A DNA stretch of 64,000 bases from Flavisolibacter ginsengisoli DSM 18119. Lineage in GTDB: Bacteria; Bacteroidota; Bacteroidia; Chitinophagales; Chitinophagaceae. Numbering within the stretch: position 1 is the stretch's first letter; every line of letters begins with the position of its first letter. Location: positions 1 through 64,000 of the forward strand of contig NZ_FQUU01000018.1 in the NCBI RefSeq assembly GCF_900129295.1, read 5' to 3'. This document shows, piece after piece, positions 48,622 to 57,787 of this stretch. Position numbers and translations under genes: made by a program. The notes under the pieces are model-generated. The model saw only the letters and a list, made by a program, of their open reading frames with translations, ran no database searches and was not told the origin of the DNA.

Positions 48622-49806
48622 ATGAAGAAGTGGTGTGCCTGCCTGATAATAGCCGGAGCGTTGCTGCCCGTAAAGACAGTTTATCCCCAAAACCTGGTTA
48701 TAAACTCAATGGATGCAAATGGTGCATCTCATGTCGTAGCTACTAAAGGTAGCTCCAAGGATAATTCTTCTGATTTTACTCCTGGTTTTCAAAACATGTC
48801 CTATGGGGCTGTTATTGATAAAGCAACTGGAATTCCGGATCTCTCATTTGTGCAACCTAATAGCAGGGTGGCAACGGCAGCACCTGATGGAAACGGAGGC
48901 TGGTATATAGGCGGGTTCTTTACACAGGTAGGCGGTCAGCCCCGTCATTATATTGCCAGGATCAACAAAGACGGATCTCTTTCATCCTGGAATGCCGATG
49001 CAGATCAACCGGTGTTGGATATTAAGGTGGCAGGCAACCTTGTATATGTAGCAGGCGAATTCAATCATATTGGAGGGCAGCCAAGAACAAGCCTGGCAGC
49101 ATTAGACGCAATTACAGGCAAAGCAATAGCATGGAATCCATCCGTAAAAGGATGGGTATTTAATATGGCCCTGGCAGGGAACCTTGTATATATAGTAGGT
49201 TATTTCAAAGAAGCTGGTGGAACTGCAAGAAACTACCTGGCAGCTATTGATGCTAATACTGGCATTGCTACAGGGTGGAATCCTAATGCTGACAACCTTA
49301 CCTATTCCATTGGCATTGATGGTTCAGTGGCATATGTTTCCGGTGACTTTACTTCTATACAGGGACAACAAAGAAATTACCTGGCAGCTGTTGATCTGGG
49401 CTCGGGTAATGTGCTGCCATGGAATCCGAATTCAAATGGCAGGATATCATCGGTTATGAAGGATGGCAGTACAGTTTACGTAGGTGGAAATTTTACTGCC
49501 ATTAACGGTCAATCAAGAAATAACCTTGCAGCCATTGATGCCAGTACCGGTATGGTTACTTCCTGGAATCCAAATGCCAACGGAGGTGTCACATCCATTG
49601 CTATTGATAGTAATACATTGTATGCAGGAGGTGGTTTTTTTTTAATTGGTGGCATGGCACGCAATCACCTGGCAGCTATCGATAAGCGTACAGGTTTTCT
49701 TACAGAATGGGACCCGGGAACAGATGATGTAGTATTCTCATTAGCTGTAAGTGAACATACAGTTTATGCAGGTGGTGATTTCAAATATGTGGAGCGTGGT
49801 AAATGA
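48622..49806 (+). CDS. Exported beta-propeller-like repeat protein (DUF5122/delta-60-type repeats)
   Basis: A 394-residue exported protein with a signal peptide (ending VYPQ). From about residue 90 it consists of six 48-residue repeats, each with the pattern V-Y-x-G-G-x-F-x-x-I-G-G-Q-x-R-N-x-L-A-A-I-D...W-N-P. After the sixth Trp-Asp it ends in half a repeat (VYAGGDFKYVERGK). That may be the strand that closes the propeller on the first partial blade, or a truncation. Unlike many such proteins it has no T9SS sorting domain. Surface or periplasmic scaffold role is likely but unproven. Confidence 0.75.
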   Translation: MKKWCACLIIAGALLPVKTVYPQNLVINSMDANGASHVVATKGSSKDNSSDFTPGFQNMSYGAVIDKATGIPDLSFVQPNSRVATAAPDGNGGWYIGGFFTQVGGQPRHYIARINKDGSLSSWNADADQPVLDIKVAGNLVYVAGEFNHIGGQPRTSLAALDAITGKAIAWNPSVKGWVFNMALAGNLVYIVGYFKEAGGTARNYLAAIDANTGIATGWNPNADNLTYSIGIDGSVAYVSGDFTSIQGQQRNYLAAVDLGSGNVLPWNPNSNGRISSVMKDGSTVYVGGNFTAINGQSRNNLAAIDASTGMVTSWNPNANGGVTSIAIDSNTLYAGGGFFLIGGMARNHLAAIDKRTGFLTEWDPGTDDVVFSLAVSEHTVYAGGDFKYVERGK

Positions 49807-49808
49807 AA

Positions 49809-49836
49809 CACATGGCTACCATGCGGTAACCATGTG
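49809..49836 (+). terminator. Hairpin after the propeller gene
   Basis: CACATGG pairs with CCATGTG and, inside, TACC with GGTA around ATGC (one mismatch between the stems). It starts 3 bases after the stop codon. No T tract follows. Confidence 0.5.
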
Positions 49837-49880
49837 CATAATTATAAAAGTTCATTTAAATGATTTCATTGACAGGTAAG

Positions 49881-50717
49881 TCAGTTTTCGAAAACGGTAC
49901 TTACAGAAATGGCTTCATTGGCGGTAATATCTTTTTCTACCGAAGCCAGTTTGGCTCTCATTCCCTGTATAGTTGTTTTACCCAATGGCAGGCGCAAAGG
50001 TTCCCTGTTGTTGTGAATGTAATCTACTATGGCGCGGGCTGCCTTTTCGGGATCACCTTCCTGTTTACCATTCATGCGTTCCATATATTGATACATCTGG
50101 GCAACAGCTGTTTTGCTATAGGCATCGAGGGTTTGTTGCGGGGTCTTTACAGATGATCCAAGGAATTGAGTTCGGAAAGGTCCGGGTTCTACAATGACCA
50201 CCTTAATGCCGAAAGGTTGTACTTCCTGGGCCAGTGCTTCACTGAAACCTTCCAGTGCAAATTTGCTGGCATTATAGATACCAAACCCCGCAGAGGCCCT
50301 GAAGCCTGATTGAGATGAGATCTGTATTATATGTCCGCCACCTTGTTCTCTCATCAGGGGCAGGGCTTCCTTGGTTACTGCAACAGCACCGAAGAAGTTA
50401 GTTTCCATTTGCTCCCTGATCTCGTCAAGGTTAAATTCTTCAATGGCTCCAATAGTGCCATATCCTGCATTGTTCACCAATACATCTATGCGTCCAAACT
50501 TGTTTTTTGCTTCCTGTAGTGCCTTCGAAATATCTGCTGTATGGGTAACATCCAGCACCAGGCCCATCCCGTTCTCTTTTGCTTCCCTGGAAAATGCTTC
50601 TGCCTGTTCCGGCCTGCGAAAAGTGGCCACCACTGAATCCCCTGCAGACAGTACCGCTTGTGATAATGCTTCTCCCAACCCACTAGATGCGCCGGTTATA
50701 AACCAGGTCTTTGCCAT
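49881..50717 (-). CDS. Short-chain dehydrogenase/reductase (SDR)
   Basis: A 278-residue classical SDR. FITGASSGLGEALSQ is the nucleotide-binding TGxxxGxG motif, VLVNNAGYGTIG the NNAG motif, and the catalytic Ser (IQISSQSG) and YNASK tetrad residues are present. The arginine in ATFRRPEQ suggests NADP preference. It oxidises or reduces an unknown alcohol or carbonyl; the family includes many general oxidoreductases. It is a single gene next to the DUF2461 gene (57 bases), possibly co-transcribed. Confidence 0.9.
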   Translation of the reverse strand: MAKTWFITGASSGLGEALSQAVLSAGDSVVATFRRPEQAEAFSREAKENGMGLVLDVTHTADISKALQEAKNKFGRIDVLVNNAGYGTIGAIEEFNLDEIREQMETNFFGAVAVTKEALPLMREQGGGHIIQISSQSGFRASAGFGIYNASKFALEGFSEALAQEVQPFGIKVVIVEPGPFRTQFLGSSVKTPQQTLDAYSKTAVAQMYQYMERMNGKQEGDPEKAARAIVDYIHNNREPLRLPLGKTTIQGMRAKLASVEKDITANEAISVSTVFEN

Positions 50718-50774
50718 ATAATTGTTTTAGTGTTATAGGAACAAATTTCCGGCCGTAATGGTTCAATCACCTTT

Positions 50775-51443
50775 TCATACGTCAATGGCTGTATTGATAA
50801 AATTGAGCAGTGGTTGCAAAGCTTCAAAGGCCGTCAGTGTTTTTTTATGCAAGCTGGCCTTTACCAGTTCTTCGTCTGTCACTGCTGTTTCTGCAATGAA
50901 AACTTTCAACTTTAAGTAAGTAGCGGCGGGATTATCTTTTTCATATCCCTTAGGCGTGGTGCTCAGGCTCATGCCCTCACCCATATATAGATCGCCGTAG
51001 GTTTTTTTAAAATTTCTTTCTTTTAAAATAGCCTGGAATTCTTCCCAGTTGTAATCAATTTCCTGCCTCACATTTTTTAAAGCCGCGGGCTCGGGCATCC
51101 ATAATCCTCCGCCAATAAAACTATTTCCCGGCTCCAGGTGGAAATAGTACCCGGCAAAACCGGATTTACGTCCACCTCTTTTAATGCTGGCTCCAAAATT
51201 TGTCTTATAAGGTTGTTTGTCTTTAGAAAAGCGAATGTCCCGGTTGATACGAAACATGCACTCCCTTGATGTCATGCCTGTGATAGTGGTATCTTTTAAC
51301 TGCAGTGCGTCAATAAGCAATTGAATAAAATTGGAAAAGTCGATGCGTGCAGCTTCATATTGCGCCCTGTGCTCGTCAAACCAGGGTTTATTGTTATTTT
51401 TTTTTAGCTTTTTTAAGAAGGTCAGGGTTTGCGGTTCTATCAT
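50775..51443 (-). CDS. DUF2461 family protein
   Basis: A 222-residue cytoplasmic protein. The opening TLTFLKKLKKNNNKPWFDEHRAQYE, then MFRINRDIRFSKDKQPYKTNFGASIKRGG and GYYFHLEPGNSFIGGGLWMPEP are the DUF2461 (TIGR02453) family blocks. The function of this widespread family is unknown. The length is standard. A hairpin terminator separates it from the monooxygenase gene upstream. Confidence 0.9.
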   Translation of the reverse strand: MIEPQTLTFLKKLKKNNNKPWFDEHRAQYEAARIDFSNFIQLLIDALQLKDTTITGMTSRECMFRINRDIRFSKDKQPYKTNFGASIKRGGRKSGFAGYYFHLEPGNSFIGGGLWMPEPAALKNVRQEIDYNWEEFQAILKERNFKKTYGDLYMGEGMSLSTTPKGYEKDNPAATYLKLKVFIAETAVTDEELVKASLHKKTLTAFEALQPLLNFINTAIDV

Positions 51444-51502
51444 GAAATGAAGATAAAGAATCTGTGCAGGTGAACCTTATTGTGCGGTCAAATGAAAAGT
51501 AA

Positions 51503-51539
51503 AAAGTTGACTGCAGCATGCTGGTCTGCAATCAACTTT
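51503..51539 (-). terminator. Terminator of the monooxygenase-domain gene
   Basis: AAAGTTGACTGCAG and CTGCAATCAACTTT pair over 14 positions with one G-T, loop CATGCTGGT. On the minus strand it is followed by TTTTTACTTTTC. Confidence 0.8.
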
Positions 51540-51545
51540 CAACCT

Positions 51546-51863
51546 TCATAAAATGGGATAAGAAGGAGTAAAAGCTTCTATCTCGTTGTACACCTTGATA
51601 GTAGGCTCTTTCATAAAGAATTTCTCAAGTTTGTTGACCAGGGATTTGTAAATGCCACTTGTATGATAGGCGTCGGCATCTTCTTTGGATTTCCATTCAG
51701 TTACAGAAATAAAATCATCTGCCATGTCAACAGGCTCGAGCAAAAAGATCCGGAGATTCCCTTTTTGTTTTTTTGCTACAGGAACAATGTCCTGGTTGTA
51801 AACCCTTTTAGCTTCGGTAATCTTATCGGGCAGGAATTTGCAGAACGTAAGTCGGACAACCAT
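51546..51863 (-). CDS. Antibiotic biosynthesis monooxygenase (ABM) domain protein
   Basis: A 105-residue ferredoxin-like ABM-fold protein. VRLTFCKFLPDKITEAKRVY, KKQKGNLRIFLLEPVDMADDFISVTEWKSKEDADAYHTSGIYKSLV (blocks given without the linker) fit the family, which includes quinol and heme-degrading monooxygenases acting without cofactor. The exact substrate is unknown. No signal peptide. Confidence 0.8.
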   Translation of the reverse strand: MVVRLTFCKFLPDKITEAKRVYNQDIVPVAKKQKGNLRIFLLEPVDMADDFISVTEWKSKEDADAYHTSGIYKSLVNKLEKFFMKEPTIKVYNEIEAFTPSYPIL

Positions 51864-51989
51864 AAAAACCTCCTTTATTTTAAGTGAAGAAAGGCAATTT
51901 CAGGTGTGGATTATACGCCTAAAGTTAGTCCAATTCACTAAGTTGCCCGGACTATTTAATGACTCTTTGATGCACTCTTCCAGGTACTT

Positions 51990-52550
51990 CTAAACCCTTC
52001 CCCAGTTCTCACCACTTTTGATACGGTACATAGTCATTTCACTGACATCGTATTTATCGGCAAGTTGTTTAATGGTGAGCCTTCGGTTCTTATTGTTTAG
52101 CTGATCCTTTATCTTTTTTACCTGTGAAGCCGTTAATTTCAGCCCCACTTCGCGGTTGGCCTGTTTTTTCTTATAAGCGATCTTGGCCGGGCTGCCTTGC
52201 TGATGTTCGATCATTTCTTCAAGGGTTGCCCATTTGAGGTTTTTCACAGAATTGTCCAGCTTATTATGGTTCTTATGAATAACAAACCTATACTTAGGCG
52301 ATGGTCTCTGTAAGAAGAGCTTCGCCAGCTCCCTGTGAATATATAGAGTGCCTTTATGACCTGGCCGGTGCAGGTTTAAAGTGCGGTACCCAGTGGTTAA
52401 GGAGCCATTCAATAGTTTGCCATCCTCCAGTACATCATCCTTAAAACTGGCTATTCTACCTGAGGAGGAAACAGCATAACGGTTACGCAGGTCCTTACTT
52501 CCTTTAAATACCAGGGGTTTCCATGTTTCACCGGCTAATTTTTTGATCAT
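51990..52550 (-). CDS. NUMOD4/HNH-like protein with C-terminal helix-turn-helix
   Basis: A 186-residue protein. Residues 8-50 look like a NUMOD4 DNA-binding module (ETWKPLVFKGSKDLRNRYAVSSSGRIASF). Residues 60-115 match an HNH-like region (LYIHRELAKLFL, VIHKNHNKLDNSVKNLKWAT) but the usual Asp-His pair is Ile-His, so nuclease activity is doubtful. The C-terminal LTASQVKKIKDQL...LTIKQLADKYDVSEMTMYRIKSGENWGRV is a helix-turn-helix of the resolvase/NUMOD1 kind. Such modules come from homing endonucleases; here the gene is free-standing next to ligA with no intron visible. It may work as a DNA-binding regulator. Confidence 0.75.
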   Translation of the reverse strand: MIKKLAGETWKPLVFKGSKDLRNRYAVSSSGRIASFKDDVLEDGKLLNGSLTTGYRTLNLHRPGHKGTLYIHRELAKLFLQRPSPKYRFVIHKNHNKLDNSVKNLKWATLEEMIEHQQGSPAKIAYKKKQANREVGLKLTASQVKKIKDQLNNKNRRLTIKQLADKYDVSEMTMYRIKSGENWGRV

Positions 52551-52710
52551 ATCGTTTGCCTTTAGAAGTTATAACGGTCAACAATAGTGGCAATATACTA
52601 CATGAAAATTTTATGCCGCAACCTATTTCTGGCAGATTATCATGAAAGAGACTAAAAATTTACGCTGCTAACTATAATAAACAGGTTAAAGGAATATTAA
52701 GACCTTGTTG

Positions 52711-54813
52711 TTATGCTTCAGCTTGTAACATTTTTAAAAACTGGTCTTCAGAAAGTATCCTGATGGTATTGATCTTTTTGGCTTTTTCCAGCTTGCTGCC
52801 TGCATCTTCTCCTACTACCAGGTAGTTCAGCTTGCTGCTGACACCTGAGATGAGTTTCCCTCCATTTTGTTCCACCAATTCTTCAGCTTCACTACGCTTC
52901 AGGCGGGTAAGTGTACCTGTAAAAAGGAACGTTTGTCCGTCGAGGTTTCCTGCACTGGCATACTCCTTTTTTTCATTTTTTAATGTAAGGCCCTGGAATT
53001 CCAGGGTTTTGATCATTTCAATATTGTCCTTATTGCTGAAAAACTGCACCACACTTCCGGCAACTTTAGGCCCAATATCTTCCAGGCTTTGCAGTGCGGC
53101 TTCATCAAGCTTAGCCAGATCCAATAGATGATCAACTGCATGGGCTAATGTTTTAGCTGTAGTTTCTCCCACATACCGGATACCTAATGCATAGATCAGC
53201 CGGTGTAATGGTTGTTTCCTGGAATGCTCAATTGCCGATTTGAGGTTATCTATTGATTTCTTGCCAAAACCTTCCATTTTACTAATTGCATCATAATCGA
53301 GTTGATAAACCTGGGGTATGGATGTAAGCAGACCTAACGAATGGAATTTTTCTATAATTGCTTCACCCAGTCCCCGGATATCCATAGCATCTTTAGAGGC
53401 AAAATGGATCAGGCGCTCCAATACCTGTGCAGGGCAATTGATATTCACACATCTCCAGGCGGCTTCTTCGGGTGACCGAAACAGTTTGTCGCCACAGGAA
53501 GGGCAATGTTTGGGGAAGTGAATGGGCTGTTCATCACCTGTTCTAAGCTCCGTGAGTGGTTTTACAATATAGGGTATCACATCTCCGGCTCGTTCAACTA
53601 AAACAGTATCGCCTATGCGGATATCCTTTTCCCTGATCACATCTTCGTTGAATAAAGAAACAGAGGTTACGGTCACTCCACCAATGTGTACAGGTTCAAT
53701 TTTCGCCACAGGCCCGATATTGCCTGTACGGCCAACCTGGTAACCAACTTTGATCAATTTACTGGTGGCCTGCCTTGCTTTAAACTTATAGGCTATGGCC
53801 CAACGGGGATGATGCGTGGTCATACCCATCCGGTCCTGTAATTCAAAATCATTAACCTTGATCACCATACCATCGATCTCGTATGGCAGGTTCTCACGCT
53901 GTTCTTCAAATGCAATGCAATGGTCTATAACAGCCTGTATGCCTTTAACCAGCTTTTTCTCTTTCTCAGGACTACGAAAGCCCAGATCCCATAACATTTC
54001 AAGAGTTTCAGCATGCGTGGAGAGTGATGGATGAGTCTCTTTACCTTTTCTCTCGGTATAATAACTAACATGGTACACAAAAGCCTCGAGGTTCCTTCTT
54101 TTAACTTCAACAGGGTCTTTTATGCGTAATGTTCCAGCTGCAGCATTCCTTGGATTGGCCAGTGGTGCCAGGCCCTGTTCAGTAAGGCCATCATTGAATT
54201 TCTTGAAATTATTCTTATTGATCAATACTTCACCCCTGATCTCAATGCTTTGTATGCCATAATCCGAAAACTTTGCTGAAAGCGGTATACTCCTGATCTG
54301 CTTTATATTAGGTGTGATGTCATCTCCATGTACACCATCACCCCGCGTAGCACCCCGCTCCAGGTGGTCATCTTCATAAATAAGTGATATGCTCGCTCCG
54401 TCAAATTTAGGCTCAATGCAATATTCTATCAGTTGAAGACCGGTAAGTTCCCTGGCCCGGCGGTCAAAATCAACCAGGTCCTCACTGTTATAGGAGTTAT
54501 CGAGGGAGAGCATTGGGACCAGGTGCTGGACTGTTGGAAATTCTTTTGTCAGGCCTTTGGCTACCCGCTGTGTAGGCGAATCGGGAACAACAAGATCCGG
54601 GTTTTCTATTTCAAGAGCTTCCAGCGCCTTATAAATTGTATCGTACTCAAAATCTGAGATCAGGGGATCATTGAGGATATAATAACGATTCTCATGAAAG
54701 CGTAAAACAGTTCTCAGGTCTTGTATGTCGCTGGAAGAAATATTACCTGATTGACATTGTTTCAGTAATTTTTGAGTTAGCGCCTGGATTTCTTTTGTTG
54801 GGTTGCTGGCCAT
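52711..54813 (-). CDS. ligA: NAD-dependent DNA ligase LigA
   Basis: A 700-residue DNA ligase that seals nicks with NAD. The adenylation motif EPKFDG has the nucleotidyl Lys at residue 136. The Ia domain (YYILNDPLISDFEYD), the OB fold (RTGNIGPVAKIEPV), the four-Cys zinc finger (CPSCGDKLFRSPEEAAWRCVN then CPAQ), HhH repeats (MEGFGKKSIDNL, LEDIGPKVAGSV) and a C-terminal BRCT domain (LDGQTFLFTGTLTRLKRSEAEELVEQNGGKLISGVSSKLNYLVVG, in two blocks) are all present. Length is normal, so it is intact and essential. Confidence 0.97.
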   Translation of the reverse strand: MASNPTKEIQALTQKLLKQCQSGNISSSDIQDLRTVLRFHENRYYILNDPLISDFEYDTIYKALEALEIENPDLVVPDSPTQRVAKGLTKEFPTVQHLVPMLSLDNSYNSEDLVDFDRRARELTGLQLIEYCIEPKFDGASISLIYEDDHLERGATRGDGVHGDDITPNIKQIRSIPLSAKFSDYGIQSIEIRGEVLINKNNFKKFNDGLTEQGLAPLANPRNAAAGTLRIKDPVEVKRRNLEAFVYHVSYYTERKGKETHPSLSTHAETLEMLWDLGFRSPEKEKKLVKGIQAVIDHCIAFEEQRENLPYEIDGMVIKVNDFELQDRMGMTTHHPRWAIAYKFKARQATSKLIKVGYQVGRTGNIGPVAKIEPVHIGGVTVTSVSLFNEDVIREKDIRIGDTVLVERAGDVIPYIVKPLTELRTGDEQPIHFPKHCPSCGDKLFRSPEEAAWRCVNINCPAQVLERLIHFASKDAMDIRGLGEAIIEKFHSLGLLTSIPQVYQLDYDAISKMEGFGKKSIDNLKSAIEHSRKQPLHRLIYALGIRYVGETTAKTLAHAVDHLLDLAKLDEAALQSLEDIGPKVAGSVVQFFSNKDNIEMIKTLEFQGLTLKNEKKEYASAGNLDGQTFLFTGTLTRLKRSEAEELVEQNGGKLISGVSSKLNYLVVGEDAGSKLEKAKKINTIRILSEDQFLKMLQAEA

Positions 54814-54907
54814 ATTCTATGTAAAAATAGTAGTGCTTTTGAAAGAGTGTTCGAAAAAGAATGTGTTTTAAGTACATATTATTATCTTTAGTCCGAATAA
54901 ACTTGCT

Positions 54908-57781
54908 ATGAAGAGATTGCTGCTCCTATGTATGCTGGCCATAATGGGCCTGGTAACCAATGCTCAATTACTTACCTGGACTCCGGCTTTTCCAAAAGAT
55001 ACTGATGTTATTACGATCACTGTTGATGCTACAAAAGGAAACCAGGGGCTGATGGGTTTCACTGGTAATGTTTATGTGCACGTAGGAGCCATTACCAGTC
55101 AGAATAATTACTCAGGCTGGTTACATGCGCCATTTACCTGGGGCTCAGCCGAAGCAGCGGCCCAGGCTACTTATGTTGGACCTAATAAATGGAAGTATAC
55201 TATCAATAATCCAAGGATTTTCTTTGGTTTAGCTCCAGGGGAGATCCTGAAAAGTATAGCCATTTTGTTTCGCGAGGGAAACTGTAGTTCTTCCTGCAAA
55301 GCACAGCGTAATACCGATGGAAGTGACATGTATGTGCCTATATACAATAACAACCTGGCAGTTAGAATTGATGCTCCGCCTTCACAACCGAAATATGACC
55401 CGGTACCGGAACCACAATCCTGGGCAGTTGGCAGTGTCGTAACCTTAACTGCCAATTCAAGCCAGTCAGCAGATTTGAAATTATACCATAATGGTACACT
55501 TATAGGAGGTACTACCGGAACTACCCTAACGGCCAATTCGATCATTAATGCTATTGGCAATCAACAATTTATTGTTTCAGCTATCAAGGGAACCATTAGT
55601 GTCTATGACACACTCAACATTTTTGTGTCCGGCGGGGCATCTCCTGTTGCAGCACTGCCAGCCGGCGCCAGGGATGGCATCAATTATGAACCGGGAGATA
55701 CATCGGTTACCCTGGTATTGAGGGCTCCAAATAAATCAAATGTAACTGTGATCGGAGAGTTTAATAACTGGACTCCCCAGGCTGGTGATATTATGAACAA
55801 AACGCCCGACGGGAAGTTCTTTTGGTTGCGCATTCATCCATTGGTACCCGGGAGGGAATATGCTTATCAATACCTTGTTGATAATAATTTAAAGATCGCA
55901 GATCCCTATACTGAAAAGGTACTGGACCCCTATAGTGATGGGTACATTCCTGCTGCTACCTATCCCAACTTAAAGGCTTATCCTTCTGGTCAGACCGGTG
56001 TTGTTAGCCTGCTGCAGACTGCAAGTCCGGTTTACAATTGGAACAGTACATTTTCGCGTCCTGATAAAAGAGGACTTGTGATCTATGAAATGTTGCTGCG
56101 TGATTTTGTAGCGGCACACGACTGGAAAACAGTCATGGACAGCCTTAATTATTTAAAAACCCTGGGCATCAACGCTATCGAGCTGATGCCATTGAATGAG
56201 TTTGAAGGCAATAGCAGCTGGGGCTATAACCCCGACTTCTATTTTGCACCTGATAAATATTATGGCACTAAGAATTCCTTAAAGCAATTCATTGATTCCT
56301 GCCATAAAAATGGTATTGCAGTGATCATGGATATAGCCCTCAACCATTCTTTCGGTTTGTCTCCCATGGTGCAGTTGTACTGGGATGCAGCCAATAACAG
56401 GCCTTCGGCTGACAATCCCTGGTTCAACCCGGTACCAAAGCATGCTTTTAATGTTGGCTATGATATGAATCATGCAAGTGCAGATACAAAATATTTTGTC
56501 AGCAGGGTTTTAGAGAACTGGTTGCAGCAATACCATATTGATGGGTTCAGGTTTGATCTATCCAAAGGATTTACACAAACGCAGACCTGCGATGCCAATG
56601 GAGGCAATTGCAATGTAGGGCAATGGAGTAATTATGATGCCAGCCGGGTAGCCATCTGGAAGGGTTATTATGATACCTTACAAAACAAGTCACCTGGTTC
56701 CTATGCCATCCTTGAACATTTTGCTGCGGACCAGGAAGAAAGGGAGCTGGCAGATTACGGTATGATGCTTTGGGGCAACATGAACTATAATTATGGGCAG
56801 GCTTCAATGGGGATTGCACAGGATTGGGATTTTTCAAGGGCGATACATACCGTTCGCAATTTTACAAAACCACACCTGGTGAGCTATATGGAAAGCCATG
56901 ATGAAGAGCGTATAGTCTTTAAAAATCTCAACTATGGCAATTCCAGCGGTGCTTATAATATAAAGGATACCACAACAGCTTTAAAAAGAATGGAGTTGGA
57001 TGCAGCCTTCCTTTTTACCATCCCTGGTCCAAAGATGATATGGCAATTTGGCGAGCTGGGTTATAGTTACTCGATCAATACCTGTTCTAATGGTACCATC
57101 AGCAATGATTGCCGCCTTGCAGAAAAGCCTATCAGGTGGGATTACCTAAATGACCCCCGGCGTAAATCTATATATAACACCTATAGCCAGTTACTTCACC
57201 TGCGTTCACACCCCTGGTATAAAGAAGCATTTTTGTCCGGCACCATTACACAAAACTTTTCCGGTCCTGTAAAATGGTTATCCGTTTCCTCTGGTGACAG
57301 TTCAAAGCTTCTTGTTGTTGGCAACTTTGATGTAACTGTACAATCTGCCAGCGTTAGTTTTCCTTCTGCAGGGACCTGGTTTGATTACCTTCAGAATACC
57401 ACTTTTACAGCCACAGGATCAAATCAGAATGTAAACTTATCTCCCGGCGAGTTTCATGTATACGTGAACAGAAATGTGAATAATGTAGCCGTAACCCCGG
57501 TTTCAAATATTCCATGGACGGGTACTACACTGGAGGCTAAGGTCTATCCTAATCCCATTACCTCAACGTATATGCTGGAAGTAAACCTGCCGGCAGCAGG
57601 TGATCTTAGGGCTGACCTGTACAATGTTACAGGGCAGTTTATGGCAACCTTGCATGACCAGTTTCATTCAAAAGGAGATCATCAATTGAAAATGAATGCC
57701 CTGAAACTAAACAGGGGTAATTATTTTATAAAGGTTTCCAGTAAACAATTAACCAAAACCATTTCCGTAACCATTCAATAA
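54908..57781 (+). CDS. Secreted GH13 alpha-amylase-family enzyme with CBM48-like and T9SS sorting domains
   Basis: A 957-residue secreted glycoside hydrolase. Order: signal peptide (ending TNAQ), an N-terminal beta-sandwich (about 20-160), a CBM48-like domain (about 265-360, TVIGEFNNWTP, YAYQYLVDN), the GH13 barrel, and a type A sorting domain (from about 880, VYPNPITSTYMLEV). Catalytic motifs: IAVIMDIALNHS (region I), DGFRFDLSKGF with the nucleophile Asp (region II), AILEHFA with the acid Glu (region III) and MESHDEER with the third Asp (region IV). It should cut alpha-1,4-glucans outside the cell. Downstream, six bases on, is the Nudix regulator and then SusC/D/E. Confidence 0.93.
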   Translation: MKRLLLLCMLAIMGLVTNAQLLTWTPAFPKDTDVITITVDATKGNQGLMGFTGNVYVHVGAITSQNNYSGWLHAPFTWGSAEAAAQATYVGPNKWKYTINNPRIFFGLAPGEILKSIAILFREGNCSSSCKAQRNTDGSDMYVPIYNNNLAVRIDAPPSQPKYDPVPEPQSWAVGSVVTLTANSSQSADLKLYHNGTLIGGTTGTTLTANSIINAIGNQQFIVSAIKGTISVYDTLNIFVSGGASPVAALPAGARDGINYEPGDTSVTLVLRAPNKSNVTVIGEFNNWTPQAGDIMNKTPDGKFFWLRIHPLVPGREYAYQYLVDNNLKIADPYTEKVLDPYSDGYIPAATYPNLKAYPSGQTGVVSLLQTASPVYNWNSTFSRPDKRGLVIYEMLLRDFVAAHDWKTVMDSLNYLKTLGINAIELMPLNEFEGNSSWGYNPDFYFAPDKYYGTKNSLKQFIDSCHKNGIAVIMDIALNHSFGLSPMVQLYWDAANNRPSADNPWFNPVPKHAFNVGYDMNHASADTKYFVSRVLENWLQQYHIDGFRFDLSKGFTQTQTCDANGGNCNVGQWSNYDASRVAIWKGYYDTLQNKSPGSYAILEHFAADQEERELADYGMMLWGNMNYNYGQASMGIAQDWDFSRAIHTVRNFTKPHLVSYMESHDEERIVFKNLNYGNSSGAYNIKDTTTALKRMELDAAFLFTIPGPKMIWQFGELGYSYSINTCSNGTISNDCRLAEKPIRWDYLNDPRRKSIYNTYSQLLHLRSHPWYKEAFLSGTITQNFSGPVKWLSVSSGDSSKLLVVGNFDVTVQSASVSFPSAGTWFDYLQNTTFTATGSNQNVNLSPGEFHVYVNRNVNNVAVTPVSNIPWTGTTLEAKVYPNPITSTYMLEVNLPAAGDLRADLYNVTGQFMATLHDQFHSKGDHQLKMNALKLNRGNYFIKVSSKQLTKTISVTIQ

Positions 57782-57787
57782 TTGCTT

